Assembly: GCF_040822115.1 (NCBI RefSeq)
Contig: NZ_CP162004.1
Location: 2,046,001 to 2,110,000 of the forward strand
Origin: Flavobacterium sp. WC2421
GTDB lineage: Bacteria > Bacteroidota > Bacteroidia > Flavobacteriales > Flavobacteriaceae
Direction: 5' to 3'
Length of the DNA stretch: 64,000 bases
The notes below the pieces were generated by a model. That model saw only the letters and a program-made list of their open reading frames with translations, ran no database searches and was not told the origin of the DNA. The position numbers and the translations under genes are program-made. Of the stretch, positions 10,642 through 18,400 are shown piece after piece (positions within the stretch are counted from its first letter, which is position 1; the number at the start of each line of letters is the position of its first letter).

Positions 10642-11949
10642 ATGGCAAGATTTGAATTAAAACTTCCTAAAATGGGAGAAAGTGTAGCAGAAGCAACCAT
10701 TACAAATTGGTTGAAAGAAGTAGGTGATGCAATCGAAGCAGATGAGGCGGTGCTCGAAATTGCTACTGATAAGGTAGACAGCGAAGTGCCTAGTGAAGTT
10801 TCTGGGATTCTAGTTGAAAAATTGTTTGGAAAAGACGATTTAGTTCAAGTGGGACAAACAATCGCTATCATTGAAACGGAAGGTGGAGATGTAACTCCTG
10901 TTGTTAGTGAAGCTGAAGCTCCGGCTGAGGTGGCAGCAGTGGAAAAAACGGTGGACGCAGCTAAAGAAAGTGTTGCAACCTCTGATTATTCAGAATCTGA
11001 TAAATTCTTTTCTCCATTGGTCAAGAATATTGCTAAAGAAGAAGGCGTTTCTGTAGCGGAATTAGAATTGATTGCAGGGACAGGCAAAGATGGAAGAGTT
11101 ACAAAAAGTGATATTTTAGAATACGTTAAAAATAAAGGAAATCAATCAGTAGCTGCTCCAGTAAAAGCGATAGAAACTCCTGATTCAGTTCAAACTTCTG
11201 CACCAGTTGCACAAAAAGCAGCACCAGTTTCTTTAAGTGGTGGTGATGAAATTGTCGAGATGGACAGGATGCGTAAGTTGATTGCGGGTTATATGGTTGC
11301 TTCAGTGCAAACGTCAGCCCATGTACAATCATTCATTGAAGTTGATGTGACAAACATCGTAAAATGGAGAGAGAAAAATAAATTGGCTTTCGAAAAGAGA
11401 GAAGGAGAGAAGTTGACTTATACTCCTATATTTATGGAAGCAGTTGCAAAAGCGATAAAAGATTACCCTGGAATGAATATTTCTGTGGATGGTGATTTTA
11501 TAATCAAAAAGAAAAATATTAACCTTGGTATGGCTGCTTCATTGCCAAACGGGAATTTAATTGTTCCTGTTATTAAAAATGCAGATCAGCTGAATCTAGT
11601 AGGAATGGCAAAGGCAGTAAATGATTTAGGCGGACGTGCTAAAGCAGGAAAATTAAAACCAGACGATACACAAGGCGGAACGTATACGGTGACGAATGTG
11701 GGGACTTTTGGAAGTGTTTTTGGAACGCCAATTTTGAATCAACCACAAGTAGGGATTCTAGCACTTGGTGCTATCAGAAAAATGCCGGCAGTTATTGAAA
11801 CTCCAGAAGGAGATTTTATAGGTATTCGTCAAAAGATGTTTTTGTCACACAGTTACGATCATCGTGTTGTAGATGGAGCTCTTGGAGGTAGTTTTGTAAA
11901 AAGAGTTGCTGAGTATCTTGAAGCATTTGATGTAAATAGAGATGTTTAA
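10642..11949 (+). CDS. 2-oxoacid dehydrogenase E2, dihydrolipoamide acyltransferase
   Basis: 435-residue E2 core enzyme that moves acyl groups from lipoamide to CoA. The N-terminal lipoyl domain carries the lipoylated Lys44 in EIATDKVDSEV. An Ala/Pro/Glu-rich linker leads to a peripheral subunit-binding domain (~120-165, SPLVKNIAKEEGVSVAEL). The C-terminal catalytic domain ends with SYDHRVVDGA, with His407 and Asp411 as active-site residues. A second Ala/Pro-rich linker separates the binding and catalytic domains. Sequence type fits branched-chain oxoacid dehydrogenase E2 better than pyruvate E2, but E1 and E3 are not in the window, so the substrate is not settled. It ends with a strong terminator and is monocistronic. 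Confidence 0.92.
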   Translation: MARFELKLPKMGESVAEATITNWLKEVGDAIEADEAVLEIATDKVDSEVPSEVSGILVEKLFGKDDLVQVGQTIAIIETEGGDVTPVVSEAEAPAEVAAVEKTVDAAKESVATSDYSESDKFFSPLVKNIAKEEGVSVAELELIAGTGKDGRVTKSDILEYVKNKGNQSVAAPVKAIETPDSVQTSAPVAQKAAPVSLSGGDEIVEMDRMRKLIAGYMVASVQTSAHVQSFIEVDVTNIVKWREKNKLAFEKREGEKLTYTPIFMEAVAKAIKDYPGMNISVDGDFIIKKKNINLGMAASLPNGNLIVPVIKNADQLNLVGMAKAVNDLGGRAKAGKLKPDDTQGGTYTVTNVGTFGSVFGTPILNQPQVGILALGAIRKMPAVIETPEGDFIGIRQKMFLSHSYDHRVVDGALGGSFVKRVAEYLEAFDVNRDV

Positions 11950-11970
11950 TTCACACAATAATTAAGAAGG

Positions 11971-12008
11971 AACCCGATAAATTTTATATTTATCGGGTTT
12001 TCTTTTTT
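11971..12008 (+). terminator. Terminator after the E2 gene
   Basis: Perfect 11-base arms AACCCGATAAA / TTTATCGGGTT around a TTTTATA loop, followed by a T-rich tract. Confidence 0.85.
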
Positions 12009-12039
12009 AATGTTATACCGAATTTTGAACCCAATTTTC

Positions 12040-12047
12040 TATATTTG
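12040..12047 (+). promoter_or_regulatory. Candidate -7 element for the exonuclease gene
   Basis: TATATTTG matches TAnnTTTG exactly, 20 bases before the ATG at 12068 and just after a terminator. A -33 element at the right distance is not clear. Confidence 0.45.
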
Positions 12048-12067
12048 TAGACACACAAAATTAAAAA

Positions 12068-12838
12068 ATGGAACTTAAACTCAGTAAACCAATTTGCTTT
12101 TTCGATCTTGAAACTACAGGAATTGATATTGGAAAAGACAGAATTGTAGAAATATCAATATTCAAAGTTTTTCCAAACGGAAATAAAGAAAGTAAAACTT
12201 GGTTAGTGAATCCTACGATTCCTATTCCTCCACAAACTACTGCGGTTCATGGAATCACTGATGAGAAGGTGGCAAATGAACCCACATTTAACGAGTTGGC
12301 TGCGGCGGTTTATAATATGATCAAAGACAGTGATTTGGCAGGGTTTAATTCTGATCGATTCGATATTCCATTATTAGCGGAAGAAATGTTGCGAGCGGGA
12401 GTTGATTTTGACATGAAAAATCGTGTTTCAGTTGATGTTCAAACTATTTTCCACAAAAAAGAAGAACGTACTTTAAGTGCTGCTTTGAAGTTTTACTGTG
12501 GAACAGATTTAGAAAATGCGCATTCAGCAGAAGCAGATACTATGGCGACCTATGAAATTCTTAAAGCACAATTAGAACGTTATCCAGATTTAGATAATGA
12601 TATGAAATTATTGTCTGAATTTTCTACTAGAAAAAAAATAGCTGATTTTGCTGGAATGATATCTTTTGATAAAGAAGGGAATGAAATATTTTCTTTTGGA
12701 AAACATAAAGGAGTAAAAGTAGATACTATTTTAGAGAAGGAACCAGGCTATTTTAGCTGGATTCAAAATGCTGATTTTCCTTTATATACTAAAAAAGTTT
12801 TAACGGCAATCAAACTTAGAAAATTGAATACTAAATAG
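12068..12838 (+). CDS. DnaQ-like 3'-5' exonuclease with ExoX-type C-terminal domain
   Basis: 256 residues. The DEDDh exonuclease fold is shown by Exo I FFDLETTGIDIGKDRIVEI, Exo II GFNSDRFDIPLLAEE and Exo III HSAEADTMATYEIL, which supplies the His and the last Asp. The C-terminal ~60 residues (FGKHKGVKVDTILEKEPGYF) form a small domain shared with exonuclease X and related proteins. Such enzymes trim single-stranded 3' ends during repair or proofreading. The usual polymerase III epsilon role is possible, but the extra domain favours a repair exonuclease. The next gene follows after 76 bases. Confidence 0.85.
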   Translation: MELKLSKPICFFDLETTGIDIGKDRIVEISIFKVFPNGNKESKTWLVNPTIPIPPQTTAVHGITDEKVANEPTFNELAAAVYNMIKDSDLAGFNSDRFDIPLLAEEMLRAGVDFDMKNRVSVDVQTIFHKKEERTLSAALKFYCGTDLENAHSAEADTMATYEILKAQLERYPDLDNDMKLLSEFSTRKKIADFAGMISFDKEGNEIFSFGKHKGVKVDTILEKEPGYFSWIQNADFPLYTKKVLTAIKLRKLNTK

Positions 12839-12914
12839 GTATAAGGTTGTCGGTATTGGGTGTTAGGTATTCTCAAAACCCAGAACTGATAAGCTAATAA
12901 TAAAAAACCAAGAT

Positions 12915-13526
12915 ATGAAAATCATCTGCATTGGTAGGAATTATGTCGACCATATAGAAGAATTGCAAAATGAGCGTCCTGCGGAACCCGTAGTTTTCAT
13001 GAAGCCTGATTCAGCAATTTTATTAAAACAACATCCGTTTGTGATTCCTGAATTTTCGGAAGATATACATCACGAAATCGAAATTATTGTAAAAATAAAT
13101 AAGGTTGGAAAGTATATTGAGTCAAAGTTTGCTCATAAGTATTATGATGAAATTAGTGTTGGAATCGATTTTACGGCTAGGGACTTACAACAGTCTTTAA
13201 AAGCAAAAGGATTGCCTTGGGAGAAAGCTAAAGCATTCGATGGGTCAGCAGTTATAGGAGATTTTTTACCAAAAGAGCAATTTAGTTCGTTAGAAAATAT
13301 TACTTTTGAACTAACTAATAATGACAAATCAGTTCAAATAGGAGATTCTAGTTTAATGTTATGGAATATTGACGAGCTTATTTCTCATGTTTCTCAATAT
13401 TTTACATTAAAAATAGGGGATATTATTTTTACGGGAACGCCAGCAGGAGTTGCTGCCGTAAAACCAGATGATGTATTAGAAGGATTTTTAGAAGGACATA
13501 AACTATTTAGAATACAGGTAAAATAA
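12915..13526 (+). CDS. Fumarylacetoacetate hydrolase family protein
   Basis: 203 residues, the single-domain size of bacterial FAH-fold hydrolases and decarboxylases. The start MKIICIGRNYVDH is typical. Metal ligands are visible as HHEIEIIVKI (the acidic pair) and the later DFTARD. The KGLPWEKAKAFDGS motif lines the active site. Members cleave C-C bonds in acylpyruvates or decarboxylate oxaloacetate; the substrate cannot be told from sequence. The stop codon overlaps the start of the Hpt gene by one base (TAATG), so the two are translationally coupled. Confidence 0.9.
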   Translation: MKIICIGRNYVDHIEELQNERPAEPVVFMKPDSAILLKQHPFVIPEFSEDIHHEIEIIVKINKVGKYIESKFAHKYYDEISVGIDFTARDLQQSLKAKGLPWEKAKAFDGSAVIGDFLPKEQFSSLENITFELTNNDKSVQIGDSSLMLWNIDELISHVSQYFTLKIGDIIFTGTPAGVAAVKPDDVLEGFLEGHKLFRIQVK

Positions 13527-13870
13527 TGGCTTTAAATTACAACCTTTCAAAAGTGTACGCACTTTCAGATAACGATTCAGAATTTGTAAATGAAATTCTG
13601 ACCTTGTTCGTAACCGAAGTTCCAGATGATTTATTGCAAATCAAAGAAGGAATTAAAAAGAAAGACCATAAGCATGCGTATGCTTATGCGCATAAAATAA
13701 AACCAACTCTAGATCTTTTAGGGTTGAATGTTGCTTTTGAAGAAATTCTTCAATTGGAAGCTTGGACAAAAACGGAAGGAAAAAAGAAAGATATTGAAGA
13801 TACTTTTAAAAGTATTAAAACACAAGTTAATGACGCTATAAAAGAAATAAAGAAAGACTTTGATCTTTAG
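13526..13870 (+). CDS. Stand-alone Hpt phosphotransfer protein
   Basis: 114-residue helical protein. The motif AHKIKPTLDLLGL around His56 matches the AHxLKGxxxxxG phospho-histidine motif of histidine phosphotransfer domains. There is no kinase or receiver domain attached. It would relay a phosphoryl group between a hybrid kinase and a receiver, but neither partner is adjacent. The start overlaps the stop of the FAH gene by one base. The C-terminus is Lys-rich. A 15-bp perfect hairpin follows the stop. Pro60 replaces the usual Gly of the motif, which is tolerated in some Hpt proteins. Confidence 0.85.
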   Translation: MALNYNLSKVYALSDNDSEFVNEILTLFVTEVPDDLLQIKEGIKKKDHKHAYAYAHKIKPTLDLLGLNVAFEEILQLEAWTKTEGKKKDIEDTFKSIKTQVNDAIKEIKKDFDL

Positions 13871-13895
13871 TTTATTAGTCTTTTTTAAGTAATAT

Positions 13896-13928
13896 AAATC
13901 AACATTCATTTTTAATGAATGTTGATTT
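13896..13928. terminator. Terminator between the Hpt gene and cinA
   Basis: Perfect 15-base arms (13896-13910 and 13914-13928) around a TTT loop. The right arm contains an ATG at 13915 that opens the cinA frame. That ATG is therefore unlikely to be the true start. Confidence 0.75.
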
Positions 13929-13962
13929 TATTTATACAGCAAATCCTAAATTCATATCGATA

Positions 13963-15216
13963 ATGAAAGCAACCATAGTTACTATAGGTGATGAAATTTT
14001 AATAGGGCAAATTGTAGATACTAATTCTGCTTTTATTGCTAAATCCTTAGATAGGATAGGAGTAGAAATTAATGAAATGGTTTCTATAAGTGATGATAAA
14101 AATCATATTTTGGATACGTTTTCAGCACTTCAAAATAAAGTTGATCTAGTTATTATAACAGGTGGATTAGGGCCTACAAAAGATGATGTGACCAAAAAAA
14201 CTTTTTGTGATTATTTTGAAGATGAATTGGTTGTAAATCAAGAGGTTTTAGCTCATGTTACTCAGTTAATTGAGGGCTTCTATAAACGAGAAATAACGCA
14301 AATCAATAAAGACCAAGCGCTTGTTCCTTCAAAATGTACTGTGCTTCATAATCAAGTAGGTACAGCTCCAGGAATGTGGATGAAAAAAGAAAACACTGTT
14401 TTTATTTCGCTACCTGGTGTGCCTTATGAAATGAAATACTTGGTTGAAAATGAAATTATTCCAAAAGTTGTAAAAGAATACAAACGACCTTATATAATCC
14501 ATAAAACAATTCTTACCTATGGACAAGGAGAAAGTATGGTTTCGGAACGAATTGAAAACTGGGAAAACAGTCTTCCTGAATTTTTGAAGCTAGCTTATTT
14601 ACCAAGTCCAGGAAGAGTAAGATTGCGTCTTTCGGCACGTGGTACAAATAAAGAATTGTTAGAGAATGTAATCGAAGAATATATCGTTTCACTAGATGCA
14701 ATTATTCATGATATTATTGTAGGATTTGAAGAGGAGGAAACAATTGAGGTAATCATAGGGCAAATGCTCAAGAAACAGGGTAAAACGATAGCTACTGCCG
14801 AAAGTTGTACAGGTGGTTCGATTGCAGCGCTACTGACATCTGTTCCTGGAGCATCAAATTATTTCAAAGGGAGTGTGGTTTCGTATGCTACAGAAACTAA
14901 AATTGCTGTTTTAGGTATCTCAGAAGAGCTGATAATGGAGCATTCTGTAGTGAGTAGTGAAGTAGTTTCGGCAATGGCTTTGAGTGTAAAAAGATTGATG
15001 AAAACAGATTATGCAATTGCGACAACAGGAAACGCTGGACCAACAAAAGGAGATGGAAATGCTGAAATTGGGTCGGTTTTTATTGCATTGGCAACTCCAA
15101 GCGAAGTAATTGTTGAAGAACATAATTTTGGCCAACCACGTGAAAAAGTGATAGATAGAGCAGTGTTTAAGAGTTTAGAATTATTAAGGAAAGAAATTTT
15201 AAAAAATGTGCTGTAA
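13963..15216 (+). CDS. cinA: CinA family protein (MoaB-like plus NMN deamidase domain)
   Basis: 417 residues from the preferred ATG at 13963 ([15 protein letters not shown], the normal family start). An in-frame ATG at 13915 lies inside a terminator stem and adds 16 residues with no family match. The N-terminal MoaB/molybdopterin-binding-like domain has [11 protein letters not shown] and LPGVPYEM. The C-terminal CinA domain has AESCTGG and GNAGPTKG, the signature of nicotinamide-nucleotide amidohydrolase. In other bacteria CinA recycles NMN from NAD breakdown and can cleave ADP-ribose. It precedes the L28-L33-DUF4295-FtsY cluster; a separate promoter appears before L28. Confidence 0.93.
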   Translation: MKATIVTIGDEILIGQIVDTNSAFIAKSLDRIGVEINEMVSISDDKNHILDTFSALQNKVDLVIITGGLGPTKDDVTKKTFCDYFEDELVVNQEVLAHVTQLIEGFYKREITQINKDQALVPSKCTVLHNQVGTAPGMWMKKENTVFISLPGVPYEMKYLVENEIIPKVVKEYKRPYIIHKTILTYGQGESMVSERIENWENSLPEFLKLAYLPSPGRVRLRLSARGTNKELLENVIEEYIVSLDAIIHDIIVGFEEEETIEVIIGQMLKKQGKTIATAESCTGGSIAALLTSVPGASNYFKGSVVSYATETKIAVLGISEELIMEHSVVSSEVVSAMALSVKRLMKTDYAIATTGNAGPTKGDGNAEIGSVFIALATPSEVIVEEHNFGQPREKVIDRAVFKSLELLRKEILKNVL

Positions 15217-15220
15217 TTTT

Positions 15221-15251
15221 TTGCTTCATCCGTTTATTTTTCTTTTCTTTG
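15221..15251 (+). promoter_or_regulatory. Promoter for the L28-L33 operon
   Basis: A -33 TTG at 15221-15223 and a -7 TTTCTTTG at 15244-15251 are 20 bases apart, fitting the Bacteroidetes sigma-A pattern. The -7 block runs into GCACCC, often seen after strong flavobacterial promoters. The ATG is 37 bases downstream. Confidence 0.6.
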
Positions 15252-15287
15252 CACCCTGATTTTGAATAACGATAAAAGATAAGTATA

Positions 15288-15524
15288 ATGTCAAGAGTTT
15301 GTGACCTTACAGGTAAAAGAGCGATGGTAGGAAATAACGTTTCTCACGCTATGAATAAAACTAAGAGAAAATTTTCTGTTAACTTAGTGAAAAAGCGTTT
15401 TTATCTTCCAGAAGAAGATAGATGGATTACTCTTAGAGTAGCAGCATCTACGATAAAAACAATTAACAAAAATGGAATTGCAGCTGTTTTGAAAAAAGCA
15501 CAGTCACAAGGATTTATTAAATAA
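15288..15524 (+). CDS. rpmB: 50S ribosomal protein bL28
   Basis: 78 residues, the standard length. The start [21 protein letters not shown] is diagnostic, and the basic [18 protein letters not shown] and [14 protein letters not shown] segments match bL28. It binds 23S rRNA in the large subunit. It opens a cluster with L33 (31 bases downstream) and DUF4295, an arrangement conserved in Bacteroidetes. The pair is transcribed from the promoter at 15221-15251. Confidence 0.98.
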   Translation: MSRVCDLTGKRAMVGNNVSHAMNKTKRKFSVNLVKKRFYLPEEDRWITLRVAASTIKTINKNGIAAVLKKAQSQGFIK

Positions 15525-15555
15525 TCTTTAAATTCCAATATAAAAAAATAGCAAG

Positions 15556-15738
15556 ATGGCAAAGAAAGGTAATAGAATCCAAGTAATTTTAGAATGTACT
15601 GAGCACAAAACAACTGGTGTTGCTGGAACTTCAAGATACATTACAACTAAGAACAAAAAAAATACTCCAGATAGATTAGAGATTAAAAAATTTAATCCAG
15701 TTTTGAAAAGAGTAACTGTTCACAAAGAAATTAAATAA
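15556..15738 (+). CDS. rpmG: 50S ribosomal protein bL33
   Basis: 60 residues, as expected for bL33. The protein starts [18 protein letters not shown] and contains [22 protein letters not shown]. Only one cysteine is present, so this is the zinc-independent (C-) form, lacking the CxxC pairs of the C+ form. It sits between bL28 and DUF4295 in one operon. Confidence 0.97.
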   Translation: MAKKGNRIQVILECTEHKTTGVAGTSRYITTKNKKNTPDRLEIKKFNPVLKRVTVHKEIK

Positions 15739-15810
15739 TAATAGCATTTTGATTATAATCTAAAATGATAACATTATAGATTTTTTTTAAAATATAAATA
15801 ACATTGAATC

Positions 15811-15963
15811 ATGGCAAAGAAAACCGTAGCATCGTTACAGACATCTTCTAAGAGATTATCAAAAGCCATCAAAATGGTGAAATCTCCTAAAACAGGTGCA
15901 TATACATTCGTAGAATCTATTATGGCTCCTGAAGCAGTTGATGAATTCTTGAAAAAGAAATAA
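15811..15963 (+). CDS. DUF4295 protein, ribosome-associated small protein
   Basis: 50 residues, basic and short enough to be missed by a 60-residue cutoff. It starts MAKKTVASLQTSSKRLSKAI and ends EAVDEFLKKK. This is the Bacteroidetes-specific DUF4295 family, regularly encoded after L28 and L33. From memory, a new large-subunit protein named bL38 was reported in the Flavobacterium johnsoniae ribosome structure and I believe this is that family, but I could not confirm it here. It is 72 bases downstream of L33 and followed by a strong terminator. Confidence 0.93.
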   Translation: MAKKTVASLQTSSKRLSKAIKMVKSPKTGAYTFVESIMAPEAVDEFLKKK

Positions 15964-15983
15964 TTCATAAAAGCATTATATAG

Positions 15984-16017
15984 AAAAGCTACTTTCATTC
16001 GGAAGTAGCTTTTTTAT
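15984..16017 (+). terminator. Terminator after the L28-L33-DUF4295 operon
   Basis: Arms AAAAGCTACTT / AAGTAGCTTTT followed by further T. It separates the ribosomal-protein operon from ftsY. Confidence 0.85.
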
Positions 16018-16021
16018 TTTC

Positions 16022-16029
16022 TATCTTTA
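16022..16029 (+). promoter_or_regulatory. Candidate -7 element for ftsY
   Basis: TATCTTTA followed by CCG is one base off TAnnTTTG. It lies just after the terminator and 63 bases before the ftsY ATG. Confidence 0.35.
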
Positions 16030-16092
16030 CCGATTAGGAAATCGTATTAGTTCATTGTACCTAATGATTCATTTTTAATACTGTATAATACC

Positions 16093-17046
16093 ATGAGTTT
16101 TTTTAAAAGAATATTTTCATCTGAAAAAAAAGAGACCTTAGATAAAGGTCTTGAAAAATCAAAAACAACTTTTTTTAGTAAATTAAGTAAAGCTGTTGCA
16201 GGGAAATCTAAAGTAGATGATGCTGTTTTAGACAATTTGGAAGAAATACTCGTTTCTTCTGATGTGGGAGTTGATACTACCTTAAAAATAATTACACGTA
16301 TTGAAAATCGTGTAGCTTCAGATAAATACCTTGGTATAGAAGAACTCAATCAAATTTTACAAGAAGAAATTGCTGCTTTATTATCAGAAACAAATACTGG
16401 TGAAGCAACTGAATTTGTTATTCCTATACAAACTAAACCATATGTTTTAATGGTAGTAGGTGTAAATGGAGTAGGAAAAACGACTACTATAGGTAAATTA
16501 GCTTACCAATTCAAAAAACAAGGTTACAATGTTGTTCTAGGTGCTGCGGATACGTTTCGTGCCGCGGCAATTGATCAATTGCAAATTTGGGCAGATAGAG
16601 TAGGAGTTCCTATTGTAAGACAGAATATGGGAAGTGATCCAGCTTCTGTTGCGTTTGATACGTTACAGTCGGCTGTTGCTCAAGGAGCAGATATTGTTAT
16701 TATTGATACAGCGGGACGTTTGCATAATAAAGTGAACTTGATGAATGAGTTGACCAAAGTGAAACGTGTGATGCAAAAAGTGGTAGCTGATGCTCCACAT
16801 GATGTTTTATTGGTTTTGGATGGTTCAACTGGTCAAAATGCTTTTGAGCAAGCCAAGCAGTTTACTGCAGCTACTGAGGTTACTTCACTAGCGATTACTA
16901 AATTAGATGGTACTGCCAAAGGTGGTGTTGTCATTGGCATCTCAGATCAATTTAAAATTCCTGTGAAATATATTGGAGTTGGTGAAGGGATTGAAGATTT
17001 ACAAGTCTTTAATAAATTTGAATTTGTAGATAGTTTTTTCAAATAA
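16093..17046 (+). CDS. ftsY: Signal recognition particle receptor FtsY
   Basis: 317 residues, with the short N-terminal region typical of Bacteroidetes FtsY and no long acidic A domain. The NG GTPase domain has G1 GVNGVGKTTTIGKLA, DTFRAAAIDQL, G3 DTAGR, G4 TKLDGTAKGG and the closing GVGEGIEDL. It docks the SRP-ribosome complex at the Sec translocon. It follows the ribosomal-protein operon, a common Bacteroidetes neighbourhood. A small membrane-protein gene begins 10 bases after its stop. Confidence 0.97.
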   Translation: MSFFKRIFSSEKKETLDKGLEKSKTTFFSKLSKAVAGKSKVDDAVLDNLEEILVSSDVGVDTTLKIITRIENRVASDKYLGIEELNQILQEEIAALLSETNTGEATEFVIPIQTKPYVLMVVGVNGVGKTTTIGKLAYQFKKQGYNVVLGAADTFRAAAIDQLQIWADRVGVPIVRQNMGSDPASVAFDTLQSAVAQGADIVIIDTAGRLHNKVNLMNELTKVKRVMQKVVADAPHDVLLVLDGSTGQNAFEQAKQFTAATEVTSLAITKLDGTAKGGVVIGISDQFKIPVKYIGVGEGIEDLQVFNKFEFVDSFFK

Positions 17047-17055
17047 AAGGACCCC

Positions 17056-17232
17056 ATGAATTTTTCTTCAATAAAAAAATTAAGTGCTATTTATCTTTAT
17101 TTAATTAGTGTTGTTTGCTTTGTGATAGCTAATGTTATCCGTGAATATAATATTATTTTGTATTATATTTTACTAGTATTAGGTGTTGGTTTTTTTGTTA
17201 TTGGTTTTACCAAGAGGTTAAAAAAGCAATAG
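17056..17232 (+). CDS. Small two-helix membrane protein
   Basis: 58 residues, below a 60-residue cutoff. The ATG at 17056 is 9 bases after the ftsY stop. The sequence has two hydrophobic segments (about residues 11-28 and 32-51) joined by a short REYN turn, and a basic tail ending TKRLKKQ. This is a coherent inner-membrane hairpin with both ends probably cytoplasmic (positive-inside). No family was recognised. The tight spacing implies cotranscription with ftsY. Confidence 0.6.
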   Translation: MNFSSIKKLSAIYLYLISVVCFVIANVIREYNIILYYILLVLGVGFFVIGFTKRLKKQ

Positions 17233-17302
17233 GCCTATTTAAAGAAATAATTTGAAAAGCTATAGTTTGTTTTATTTTTCAATAATTAGCACATTATGAG
17301 TT

Positions 17303-18400
17303 ATGGATTTTATATCTACCGAAGAAATTCTTAAAGAAAGGATTAAAGAATTATCTTGTTTATATGATGTTTCTTCAGTAATAATGCAACATGAAGATTC
17401 TGTTACAAATATTTTAGATAAAATTTGTTCCATCTTAAAATGCGCTTGGCGATTTTCTAATGATTCAATCGTAGAGTTAGAGTTGGATTCTTATTACCAT
17501 ACTACGGCTACAATTCCAGAACATACCGTTTTTCAAAAATCTTCCATTTCTATTTTTAATGAGAAAAAAGGGTATATTAAAGTGCATTATCCATCCGGAC
17601 AATTTTCTAAAAAACATTTTTTGGGTGATGAAGAAAAGCTACTTAATAAAGTGTCTTCAGATATTAGTGTTTTTTATGAGAGACATTTAAATAAAGACAA
17701 AGAAGAGCTTTTAAAGAGAAGTGCCGAGCGTGTCGATCGACTTTCTATTCTTGGTGAAATAACTGCAGGAATAGCTCATGAATTGAATACTCCACTTGGT
17801 AATATTCTTGGTTTTGCGGAATTTATTAAAGAAAGAACTACAGAAAAACAATCACAAATGGATAGTGCAAAGATTATTAAAGCAGCTATTTATTCTAGGG
17901 AGGTTGTGAAAAAACTGATGTTTTTTTCTTGTGAGATGCCACAAAACATGAAATTTGTAAAAATTACGCCCATAGTTACAGATGCTTTGAGCTTATTAGG
18001 ACCTAATTTTAAAAAAGCAGGTCTAAGTTATGAAGTCGATTTTAAGGATTTAGAATTAGAAGCGCAACTTGATCCCATTCAACTTACTCAAGTTTTATTT
18101 AATATCTTGATAAATTCGATCTATGTCTCCCCACTGAATACAGTAATTAAAGTTAGTGTATATACTGTCGAAGATCATTTTGTTATCGAAATAGGAGACC
18201 AAGGTCCTGGGATCAATAATGCTTATAAGTCTAAGATTTTTGAACCTTTCTTTACTACTAAGCCTATAGGCGAAGGTTCGGGATTAGGTTTGAGCGTGGT
18301 CCACGGGATTGTTAAAAGCCATAAAGGAGATATTTCTACCAGGGACAATCATCCTAATGGAACTATTTTTCAAGTTAGATTACCTTTAAAAATGTCTTAA
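17303..18400 (+). CDS. Cytoplasmic sensor histidine kinase
   Basis: 365 residues without membrane segments. Residues ~1-130 form a GAF/PAS-like sensor region with no recognised ligand motif. A linker helix leads to the H box GEITAGIAHELNTPLGN with phospho-acceptor His159. The ATPase domain shows the N box (ILINSIYVSP), G1 IGDQGPGI, F FEPFFTTKP and G2 GEGSGLGLSV. The NTPLGN form of the H box and the cytoplasmic location fit kinases paired with NtrC-type regulators. The stop overlaps the start of the regulator gene by one base (TAATG), so the two form a cognate pair. Confidence 0.93.
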   Translation: MDFISTEEILKERIKELSCLYDVSSVIMQHEDSVTNILDKICSILKCAWRFSNDSIVELELDSYYHTTATIPEHTVFQKSSISIFNEKKGYIKVHYPSGQFSKKHFLGDEEKLLNKVSSDISVFYERHLNKDKEELLKRSAERVDRLSILGEITAGIAHELNTPLGNILGFAEFIKERTTEKQSQMDSAKIIKAAIYSREVVKKLMFFSCEMPQNMKFVKITPIVTDALSLLGPNFKKAGLSYEVDFKDLELEAQLDPIQLTQVLFNILINSIYVSPLNTVIKVSVYTVEDHFVIEIGDQGPGINNAYKSKIFEPFFTTKPIGEGSGLGLSVVHGIVKSHKGDISTRDNHPNGTIFQVRLPLKMS

